From: an uncultured Prevotella sp.
Lineage (GTDB): Bacteria; Bacteroidota; Bacteroidia; Bacteroidales; Bacteroidaceae
DNA length: 12,603 nucleotides
NCBI GenBank assembly: GCA_945637645.1
Contig: CALZDK010000036.1
Span: 1-12,603 of the forward strand
Direction: 5' to 3'
Positions 8,113 to 12,603 of this stretch are shown here, one piece after another. Both the position numbers and the translations under genes were made by a program. Numbering within the stretch: position 1 is the first letter of the stretch; each line of letters opens with the position of its first letter. Under the pieces are notes generated by a model, which searched no databases, was not told the DNA's origin, and saw only the letters and a list, made by a program, of their open reading frames with translations.

Positions 8113-8247
8113 TTCAAACCAAAACTAAAACCAAAACTAAAACCAAGTTCAAACCCCTTCAAACTAAATTCAAACCATTCAAACCATTCAAACCCAATTC
8201 AAACCATTCAAACCATTCAAACCCAATTCAAACTAAATTCAAACCCC
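8113..8247. repeat. Compound tandem repeat: TTCAAAC heptamers and AAAACY hexamers
   Basis: The plus strand carries TTCAAAC eleven times between 8113 and 8244. From 8158 the copies start at 8158, 8169, 8178, 8187, 8198, 8207, 8216, 8227 and 8238 (steps of 11, 9, 9, 11, 9, 9, 11 and 11). The spacers are TAAA, CA, CA, CCAA, CA, CA, CCAA and TAAA. A 29-base higher-order unit (9+9+11) is therefore present twice, exactly, at 8169-8226, flanked on both sides by TAAA-spaced copies. Between 8115 and 8144 there are five hexamers CAAACC/AAAACT/AAAACC. The block fills the gap between the DUF4199 gene and the kinase gene; the DUF4199 stop codon (8239-8241) lies inside its last heptamer. A degenerate relative occupies 24-97. 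Confidence 0.92.
8120..8163 (-). promoter_or_regulatory. Candidate repeat-built promoter of the histidine kinase
   Basis: On the minus strand the hexamer tract creates TAGTTTTG twice, at 8139-8132 and 8127-8120, both exact matches to TAnnTTTG. A TTTG at 8163-8160, supplied by a heptamer repeat, lies 20 bases upstream of the first -7 box, the normal Bacteroidota spacing. Another TTTG at 8153-8150 is 22 bases from the second. Transcription would start roughly 10-25 bases before the kinase ATG at 8102. The boxes are seen; promoter activity is inferred. In repeat DNA such matches may also arise by chance. Confidence 0.45.
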
Positions 8248-8778
8248 TTCCTTCTTCTTTCTTGTCAGAGTTGCCACTGGCAGGCTAAGCAGAATGCCGA
8301 TGGTTATGTTCATCGTCATAATGTTCAGGGCTATCATTATCGGCGAAGTGCTTGCCAGTTCGTTGAGGCTGTCGCTCACCTGCTTTGCGGTGAGTCCGTA
8401 GGCCTTCATCATGGTCTTTGCCTCGTCAGTTGCCATTAGCCCAATATACTCGCGTATCATGTATCCTCCGTCGATGAAGGCAAAGTAGATATACTGAGCA
8501 AGGGCGAAGAGCACCGAAGCGTAGAAGAACATCAGCATATAGTATGCCATGGACCGTAGGAAGGAGATCTGTCCCTCGCGCACCTCGTCGCGAAACTTCC
8601 ACAGCCTTCTCGCTGCGAAGAAAGGACTTGCCAGTGCTGTGACCGAGCCAATGAAACTAATCATAGGGTGCTCCATTCCTATTATGCAGCAGGCAAAGCT
8701 CACTATCCACAGTATTCCTAAGTATGTGCCATCCACGCGTGCGAAGGCACGAAGTTGTACGTATTCGGGTGTCGTCAT
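8239..8778 (-). CDS. DUF4199 family membrane protein
   Basis: A 179-residue integral membrane protein with about four transmembrane segments (approximately 18-35, 38-55, 74-102 and 145-170) and a basic C-terminus (TRKKKEGV). The spacing of helices, the FFAARRLWKFRDEVREGQISFLRS linker with its conserved-looking K-FRD...G--SF pattern, and the soluble loop between helices 3 and 4 fit the Bacteroidota DUF4199 family, whose function is unknown. In many Bacteroidota this family is, as I recall, encoded next to a GT2 glycosyltransferase like the one at 5103-6065; here the histidine kinase and repeat block lie between them. A -7 element sits 24 bases upstream. The stop codon falls inside the repeat block. 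Confidence 0.82.
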   Translation of the reverse strand: MTTPEYVQLRAFARVDGTYLGILWIVSFACCIIGMEHPMISFIGSVTALASPFFAARRLWKFRDEVREGQISFLRSMAYYMLMFFYASVLFALAQYIYFAFIDGGYMIREYIGLMATDEAKTMMKAYGLTAKQVSDSLNELASTSPIMIALNIMTMNITIGILLSLPVATLTRKKKEGV

Positions 8779-8801
8779 CTATACATTAATAAATATGGAG
8801 T

Positions 8802-8810
8802 GCAAATATA
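8802..8810 (-). promoter_or_regulatory. Probable -7 element of the DUF4199 gene
   Basis: The minus strand reads TATATTTGC, an exact TAnnTTTG match, 24 bases upstream of the DUF4199 start. No clear TTTG is found 19-21 bases further upstream. It lies in the AT-rich divergent region (8779-8903) shared with the SRP RNA promoter. Confidence 0.5.
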
Positions 8811-8879
8811 CAAAAAAAATGCGAGATAGCATAATGTTTGCAAAAAAATCGTGTTTCTTTGCAATTTTATCTCGTTTTA

Positions 8880-8912
8880 TTTGCACAGTTCCGATTTTTT
8901 TCCTACCTTTGC
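8880..8912 (+). promoter_or_regulatory. Promoter of the SRP RNA / tRNA-Thr unit
   Basis: TTTG at 8880-8883 and TACCTTTG at 8904-8911 are separated by 20 bases, matching both halves of the Bacteroidota primary-sigma promoter at normal spacing. Transcription is expected to begin at about 8916-8920, just before the SRP RNA helix. Confidence 0.8.
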
Positions 8913-8929
8913 ACCCGCTTTCAAGCAAG

Positions 8930-9029
8930 ACGGGCAAGTCTTGCACGGCCAGCTCCCTTCGAATCCTCCAGGACGGGAACGTAGCAAAGGTAGTTGGTTG
9001 TAGCGGCGCGATGTAAGTAGCTTGCCCAC
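8930..9029 (+). ncRNA. ffs: Small signal recognition particle RNA (4.5S type)
   Basis: This RNA pairs with the Ffh protein to target nascent membrane and exported proteins to the Sec/YidC machinery. The diagnostic domain IV is present. CAGG (8969-8972) faces AGCA (8983-8986) as the conserved symmetric loop, AC pairs with GT, and the tip is a GGAA tetraloop closed by G-C (8975-8980). Outside the loop, CCT (8965-8967) pairs with AGG (8988-8990). The terminal helix is formed by GGGCAAG (8932-8938) and CTTGCCC (9021-9027), continued by CTTGCA (8940-8945) with TGTAAG. The size of about 100 bases fits the small bacterial SRP RNA without an Alu domain. The exact ends are estimated from the pairing and promoter position. 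A tRNA begins only a few bases after the helix. Confidence 0.88.
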
Positions 9030-9031
9030 CC

Positions 9032-9105
9032 GCCTCTTTAGCTCAGTTGGCCAGAGCACGTGATTTGTAATCTCGGGGTCGTTGGTTCGAATCCGACAAG
9101 AGGCT
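9032..9105 (+). tRNA. tRNA-Thr, anticodon TGT
   Basis: A 74-base cloverleaf. Acceptor GCCTCTT/AAGAGGC pairs fully; the D arm is GCTC...GAGC; the anticodon loop TTTGTAA has TGT at 9066-9068, reading ACA and probably other ACN codons; the T arm is GTTGG-TTCGAAT-CCGAC; the discriminator base is T. The anticodon stem (CGTGA/TCTCG) has one U-U mismatch at its middle pair, otherwise canonical. CCA is not encoded and must be added after transcription. It follows the SRP RNA by about 2-5 bases and shares its promoter and terminator. Confidence 0.96.
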
Positions 9106-9148
9106 CAAACTTTTCACATAATCGTATGGGAAGTACAGAATTTTTAAG

Positions 9149-9181
9149 GAATGAAGAATGAAATATTCTTCATTTTTTTTA
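9149..9181 (+). terminator. Intrinsic terminator of the ffs-tRNA unit
   Basis: AATGAAGAAT (9150-9159) and ATTCTTCATT (9165-9174) form a perfect 10-bp stem with loop GAAAT, followed by a run of T through 9180. The stem is AT-rich, but the U-tract is good. It lies 44 bases after the tRNA end. Confidence 0.75.
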
Positions 9182-9308
9182 TCTCCACACCTCATCCCCA
9201 TACCTCTTCCTTTCTACATTTAAGCAAAACTCGTAGCCTTGTAATGGCGGCATACACAAGGGTAGTGCGTGAGCCCTATCTGATTTGAACAATTGAAAGA
9301 TTGAACAT
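9182..9308. other. Unassigned spacer between two terminators
   Basis: No convincing gene is seen here. The stretch contains a small hairpin, CCTTGT (9237-9242) with ACAAGG (9256-9261), and an inner ATG/CAT pair around a GCGG loop. At its right end are three TTGAAC/TTGAAA words at 9285, 9293 and 9301, spaced 8 bases apart. An open frame reading in from the ROK kinase on the minus strand crosses it, but it is a shadow. It may be a decayed element or a non-functional spacer. Confidence 0.35.
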
Positions 9309-9348
9309 AAAAAAACCGCTAAGCTATATTTCTTGGCGGTTTTTTTTT
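9309..9348. terminator. Bidirectional intrinsic terminator
   Basis: CCGCTAAG (9316-9323) pairs with CTTGGCGG (9332-9339), 8 bp with one G-T wobble, around an 8-base loop. A-runs on the left and a 9-base T-run on the right allow it to work in both directions. On the minus strand it sits about 20 bases after the ROK kinase stop and is its likely terminator; on the plus strand it backs up the tRNA terminator. Confidence 0.85.
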
Positions 9349-9366
9349 GATGTATATAATCATTAA

Positions 9367-10347
9367 TTACTGAATGTCCCAACCAATGGCACTTGCGCCG
9401 AGCACTGCTGCCGATGCGCCGTCGAGTCCGCTGACGAGGAACTGTGCCTTGCCCTTGAAGATGTTGAGGACGTGGTTGTTGTAGGCTTCCTTTATCGGGT
9501 TCATGATGAGGTCGCCTGCCTTTACCAATCCGCCGAAGAAGATGAACGCCTCTGGGCTGCTGAATGCGGCAAAGTCGCTGCATGCCTCTCCCAGCATCTT
9601 GCCTGTGAACTCGAATATCTCGTTGGCAATCTTGTCGCCCTTGCCTGCCGCGATGCTGACGTCGAGCGAGGTGATAGTCTCTGGGTTGAGTTCGCGAAGG
9701 AGTGAAGGCTCGTCAGTCTTGGCGAGAATCTCTCTTGCTGTGCGTGCCACGCCAGTGGCAGAGCAGTATGCCTCGAGGCAACCTGTTCGTCCGCAACCAC
9801 ATGGGCGACCTTCTTCGCCGCGTACCATGGTGACGTGGCCAAGCTCACCTGCCATGCCATCGCTGCCATAGACGAGCTGTCCATTCACTACAACGCCTGA
9901 ACCTACGCCAGTGCCGAGAGTGATGACTATGAAGTTCTTCATGCCACGAGCCACGCCGTATGCCATTTCGCCGATGGCTGCCGCGTTGGCATCGTTTGTC
10001 ATGGCAACAGGAATGCCGAGGCGTTCGCTGAACATCTTTGCCAGTGGTACGATGCCCTTGCCCCACACGAGGTTTGGAGCTTTCTCAATACATCCTGTAT
10101 AGTAGTTGGCGTTAGGTGCACCTATTCCCATAGCCTTGATTTTCTCAATGCCACCTACCTGGTCGATTATTATCTGCAAGGCCTCTACGGAGGCGTTTAC
10201 ATAGTCCTCCACGTTTTCATATCCTTGTGTCTTTATAGCTGTTGTAGCCTTAATGTCTCCACGGCTATCGACAATGCCAAAAACGGAATTGGTTCCACCC
10301 AAGTCCAAGCCGATGACATACGGCTTCATAATTGGTTGCGCGTTCAT
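9367..10347 (-). CDS. ROK family sugar kinase, probable glucokinase
   Basis: A 326-residue ROK protein, most likely an ATP-dependent glucokinase feeding glucose-6-phosphate into glycolysis. Seen: phosphate-binding GLDLGGTN (13-20), TNDANAAAIGE with catalytic Asp119, LGTGVGSG (144-151), GELGH, and the ROK zinc site formed by His171 with Cys183, Cys185 and Cys190 (PCGCGRTGCLEAY). There is no N-terminal helix-turn-helix, so this is an enzyme and not a NagC/Xyl-type repressor. Length fits the family (about 300-330). Met1 at 10347 is chosen because an A-rich stretch precedes it; Met7 (10329), just before KPYVIG, is an equally reasonable conserved start. It has a well-formed promoter of its own, a hairpin terminator after its stop, and is divergent from the LysE-type gene. 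Glucose versus N-acetylmannosamine or fructose specificity is not proven. Confidence 0.92.
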   Translation of the reverse strand: MNAQPIMKPYVIGLDLGGTNSVFGIVDSRGDIKATTAIKTQGYENVEDYVNASVEALQIIIDQVGGIEKIKAMGIGAPNANYYTGCIEKAPNLVWGKGIVPLAKMFSERLGIPVAMTNDANAAAIGEMAYGVARGMKNFIVITLGTGVGSGVVVNGQLVYGSDGMAGELGHVTMVRGEEGRPCGCGRTGCLEAYCSATGVARTAREILAKTDEPSLLRELNPETITSLDVSIAAGKGDKIANEIFEFTGKMLGEACSDFAAFSSPEAFIFFGGLVKAGDLIMNPIKEAYNNHVLNIFKGKAQFLVSGLDGASAAVLGASAIGWDIQ

Positions 10348-10397
10348 TGTTTTGTTATATGAGTTAATATTTTATAGATAGTTCTGCGATTTTGGCA

Positions 10398-10429
10398 GCA
10401 AAGTTATGAAAAATATGTGATTATTCAAA
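10398..10429 (-). promoter_or_regulatory. Promoter of the ROK kinase gene
   Basis: On the minus strand, TTTG (10429-10426) and TAACTTTG (10406-10399) are 19 bases apart, matching both consensus halves. The start of transcription would be near 10393, giving a leader of about 45 bases. Confidence 0.72.
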
Positions 10430-10446
10430 AAAATAGGGCAAAAAAC

Positions 10447-10477
10447 TTGTATATTTAGCAAAAAATTTGCAATTTTG
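10447..10477 (+). promoter_or_regulatory. Candidate promoter of the LysE-type operon
   Basis: TTG (10447-10449) and CAATTTTG (10470-10477) are 20 bases apart. The -7 box has one mismatch (C for T) to TAnnTTTG. The predicted transcription start, about 10481-10484, is only a few bases before the ATG at 10486, so the message would be nearly leaderless. Confidence 0.5.
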
Positions 10478-10485
10478 CACTCGTT

Positions 10486-11163
10486 ATGCCGTTTCAGATA
10501 CATATTGATATATTAAATTTCATCTTCAAGGGGATGTTGATAGGCCTCATAGCATCGGCTCCAATGGGTCCGGTGGGAGTGCTGTGTGTCCAGCGAACGC
10601 TGAACAAGGGCAGGTGGTATGGTTTTATAACAGGTATTGGCGCTGCGCTAAGTGATATGATATACGCAGCCATCACCGGCTACGGAATGAGCTATGTGAT
10701 GGACGTGCTGAGCAACCAGCAGACAAGGATGTACCTGCAGATAGTGGGCAGCATAATGCTTCTGACATTTGGTGTTTACACCTACAAGTCGGACCCGACG
10801 AAGAAGATACACCGTTCGGGCAACGGAAAGGGTACGCTGTTCCACAACGGAATGACCGCCTTTCTTGTCACGTTCTCCAATCCGCTGATTATTTTCCTTT
10901 TTGTGGCGTGTTTCGCCCAGTTTGCCTTTGTAATGCCCGACCATCCGTTTGAGATGCTTGTTGGCTTTGCGAGCATCGTATTCGGAGCCTTGTTGTGGTG
11001 GTTTGGACTCACTTGGCTCATCGACAAGATACGCGGAAAGTTCGACGACAACGGAATAAGGCTGATTAATCAGGTCATTGGCTCCATCGTGGTGTTGTGT
11101 TCCATCATCATGTTTTTGGGCACGGTGACCAACCTTTACAGGTTTTTTGGAATAAACAATTAA
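10486..11163 (+). CDS. LysE family amino-acid exporter
   Basis: A 225-residue inner-membrane protein of the LysE/RhtB type, a family that exports amino acids or related small molecules. Seen: an N-terminal helix (about 10-28) followed by the family segment SAPMGPVGVLCVQRTLNKGRW, GFITGIGAALSDMIYAAITGYG (47-67), a helix at about 83-100, FLVTFSNPLIIFLFVACFAQFAF (126-148; the NP motif in the middle helix is typical), then helices at about 158-178 and 194-216. Six membrane segments and the length match the family. The start at 10486 gives the full first helix; Met17 would truncate it. It heads an apparent operon with the DUF4924 gene (28-base gap) and rfbD. The substrate is unknown. Confidence 0.9.
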   Translation: MPFQIHIDILNFIFKGMLIGLIASAPMGPVGVLCVQRTLNKGRWYGFITGIGAALSDMIYAAITGYGMSYVMDVLSNQQTRMYLQIVGSIMLLTFGVYTYKSDPTKKIHRSGNGKGTLFHNGMTAFLVTFSNPLIIFLFVACFAQFAFVMPDHPFEMLVGFASIVFGALLWWFGLTWLIDKIRGKFDDNGIRLINQVIGSIVVLCSIIMFLGTVTNLYRFFGINN

Positions 11164-11176
11164 CGAATAGGGTTTT

Positions 11177-11182
11177 AAGGAG
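11177..11182 (+). promoter_or_regulatory. Shine-Dalgarno site of the DUF4924 gene
   Basis: AAGGAG lies 9 bases upstream of the ATG at 11192. This is notable because most genes in the window, as usual in Bacteroidota, lack such a site. It supports 11192 as the start. Confidence 0.65.
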
Positions 11183-11191
11183 AAAGAAGTA

Positions 11192-11734
11192 ATGTTTATC
11201 GCTCAGGAATTACGAAAAACAAATATTGCCGAGTATATATTATATATGTGGCAGGTGGAAGACACCATCAGGGCTTTCGGATGTTCGCTTCCGAGAATCC
11301 GAAGGGAGTATATTGACAAGTTTGACTACACCGACGAGCAGAAGGAGGAAGAGACCGACTGGTTTGGAAACCTTATCAGGATGATGAACGAGGAGGGATG
11401 CCGCGAGAAGGGACATCTGCAGATAAACAAGACGACGCTGACAATGCTTGCCGACCTGCACGCGCAACTGCTGGAAAGCACGAAATTCCCGTTCTACACG
11501 TCGGAGTACTACAAGGTGCTGCCCTACATAGTGGAACTGCGCAACCGAGGGGCAAACAAGGAGGAGAACGAGATAGAGACATGTTTCAATTCGCTCTACG
11601 GGCTGATGATGCTCCGACTGCAGAAAAAGGAGATAAGTCCCGACACTATGCATGCGGTGAAGGAAATAACCACACTGGTGGGAATGTTGAACGACTACTA
11701 TTTCAAGGAAAAGAAAGAAGGGTTGGAGTTTTGA
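11192..11734 (+). CDS. DUF4924 family protein
   Basis: A 180-residue soluble protein, predicted almost wholly helical, with no signal peptide or membrane segment. The opening MFIAQELRKTNIAEYILYMWQVEDTIRAF, the central LHAQLLESTKFPFYTSEYYKVLPYI, and the closing LVGMLNDYYFKEK agree with the Bacteroidota DUF4924 family; its function is unknown and no catalytic motif is apparent. Its position between a LysE-type exporter and rfbD, with short gaps on both sides (28 and 36 bases), suggests cotranscription, and I recall the same neighbourhood in other Bacteroidales. It has one of the few clear Shine-Dalgarno sites in the window. Confidence 0.85.
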   Translation: MFIAQELRKTNIAEYILYMWQVEDTIRAFGCSLPRIRREYIDKFDYTDEQKEEETDWFGNLIRMMNEEGCREKGHLQINKTTLTMLADLHAQLLESTKFPFYTSEYYKVLPYIVELRNRGANKEENEIETCFNSLYGLMMLRLQKKEISPDTMHAVKEITTLVGMLNDYYFKEKKEGLEF

Positions 11735-11770
11735 TTGATTAAGGTTGATTTTTTAAAAAAAGATTGGAAT

Positions 11771-12603
11771 ATGAACATTTTATTGACAGGCTGCAATGGG
11801 CAGCTTGGAAACGAGATACAGCTGCTGGAGAAGGACTACGGACAGCACCGCTTCTTCAACACCGACGTGGCTGAACTGGACATTACAAACCAGTTGGCAG
11901 TGGCAGATTTTGTTGGCAGAAACGAGATTGACGGCATAATAAACTGTGCCGCATACACGGCAGTGGACAAGGCAGAGGACAACAAGGAACTTTGCACAAC
12001 ACTCAACACCGTGGCTCCTGCCTATTTGGCTGCAGCGGTGGAAAAGCGTGGAGGATGGATAGTGCAGGTGTCAACAGACTATGTGTTTAACGGAAAGGCA
12101 CATAAGCCATACGTGGAAACCGACACACCGTCGCCCGACAGTGTCTATGGCAGCACCAAACTGGCTGGGGAGTTGGGAGTGCAGAAGTTTTGCAAGCGTG
12201 CGATGGTGATACGCACTGCATGGCTCTACAGCACTTTTGGCAACAACTTCGTGAAGACAATGATCCGACTGGGAAAGGAAAGGGAAGAGTTGGGTGTGGT
12301 TTTCGACCAGATAGGCACTCCGACATACGCCGGTGACCTTGCGAAGGCAATAATGACTGCTGTGGAAAAGGGCATAAAACCAGGTGTGTATCATTTCTCT
12401 AATGAGGGCGTGACAAGTTGGTACGACTTCACGAAGGCGATACACCGCATAGCTGGCATCACTACCTGCAAGGTGCGTCCGATTCACACAAGCGAATATC
12501 CCACACCGGCTAACCGCCCGCATTTCAGCGTATTGGACAAGACTAAGATAAAGGAAACCTACGACATGGAGATTCCATATTGGGAGGAGTCGTTGCATAA
12601 ATG
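11771..12603 (+). CDS. rfbD: dTDP-4-dehydrorhamnose reductase, 3' end beyond window
   Basis: An open frame of 277 codons that runs off the right edge without a stop. The enzyme reduces dTDP-4-keto-L-rhamnose with NAD(P)H, the last step of dTDP-L-rhamnose synthesis for surface polysaccharides. Seen: the N-terminal Rossmann motif TGCNGQLGNE (6-15), NCAAYTAVDKAE (58-69), STDYVFNG (101-108), the catalytic pair Tyr126/Lys130 in YGSTK, RTAWLYSTFGNNFVKTM, VVFDQIGTPTYAGDLA and the C-terminal RPHFSVLDKTKIKE. Homologues are about 280-295 residues, so only a few codons are missing. The last two bases, TG, could be the start of a Cys codon or of a TGA stop. The other rhamnose genes (rfbA, B, C) are not in this window. 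Confidence 0.95.
   Translation, partial: MNILLTGCNGQLGNEIQLLEKDYGQHRFFNTDVAELDITNQLAVADFVGRNEIDGIINCAAYTAVDKAEDNKELCTTLNTVAPAYLAAAVEKRGGWIVQVSTDYVFNGKAHKPYVETDTPSPDSVYGSTKLAGELGVQKFCKRAMVIRTAWLYSTFGNNFVKTMIRLGKEREELGVVFDQIGTPTYAGDLAKAIMTAVEKGIKPGVYHFSNEGVTSWYDFTKAIHRIAGITTCKVRPIHTSEYPTPANRPHFSVLDKTKIKETYDMEIPYWEESLHK

Noticed and set aside
8158..8244. Regular repeats considered as a CRISPR array
   Set aside because: Units are 7 bases with 2-4 base repeated spacers; there are no unique spacers and no cas genes.
7750..8439. Plus-strand open frames crossing the repeat block (Lys/Pro/Asn-rich)
   Set aside because: They stay open only because the repeat lacks stop codons in those frames; they are antisense to two genes and low in complexity.
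8549..9016. 155-codon plus-strand open frame covering the DUF4199 promoter and SRP RNA
   Set aside because: It overlaps a membrane protein gene in antisense and the structured SRP RNA; no homology pattern is recognisable.
9179..9583. 134-codon minus-strand open frame within and after the ROK kinase gene
   Set aside because: Mostly an out-of-frame reading of the kinase gene that continues through a terminator hairpin.
12071..12598. 175-codon minus-strand open frame opposite rfbD
   Set aside because: Shadow of rfbD, whose plus-strand frame carries all expected reductase motifs.
12601..12603. ATG at the very end as the start of the next gene overlapping rfbD
   Set aside because: Possible if rfbD ends with TGA, but rfbD may equally continue with a Cys codon; nothing in the window decides it.

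Overview
The window looks like ordinary chromosome from a member of the Bacteroidales, most likely Prevotella or a close relative. Three things point there. Several Bacteroidota-restricted families are present (DUF6048, DUF6452, DUF4199 and DUF4924-type proteins). Many genes have promoters of the Bacteroidota type TTTG-N19/20-TAnnTTTG instead of sigma70 boxes. Shine-Dalgarno sites are mostly absent. No transposase, integrase, phage gene or CRISPR array is visible.

Layout, left to right. Positions 1-111 hold a short-period repeat (TTCAAAC-like heptamers). Then come genes on the minus strand: an M3 peptidyl-dipeptidase (112-2220), and a tight five-gene run transcribed GT2 glycosyltransferase > DUF6452 lipoprotein > DUF6048 outer-membrane protein > ApbE flavin transferase > Crp/Fnr-type regulator (6065 down to 2299). 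Upstream of that run is a TPR-containing hybrid-topology sensor histidine kinase (6168-8102). A second, larger heptamer/hexamer repeat block (8113-8247) separates it from a DUF4199 membrane protein (8239-8778).

The centre (8880-9181) is a plus-strand RNA unit: a consensus promoter, the small SRP RNA (ffs), a tRNA-Thr(TGT) starting a few bases after it, and an intrinsic terminator. A bidirectional terminator (9309-9348) then closes the opposing ROK-family sugar kinase gene (9367-10347, minus). From a divergent promoter region, the plus-strand genes LysE-type exporter > DUF4924 protein > rfbD (dTDP-4-dehydrorhamnose reductase, running off the window end) form an apparent operon.

By function the window mixes housekeeping (protein targeting RNA, tRNA, peptide degradation, glucose phosphorylation) with cell-envelope biology (lipid-linked sugar transfer, dTDP-rhamnose synthesis, periplasmic flavinylation, envelope proteins of unknown function). 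The most interesting signal is the repeat block in front of the histidine kinase. Its 9- and 11-bp phased heptamers and 6-bp repeats themselves generate consensus-like -33 and -7 promoter elements, so changes in copy number could tune or switch expression of the kinase. A degenerate version of the same 9/11-bp repeat lies at the left edge, behind the peptidase gene.
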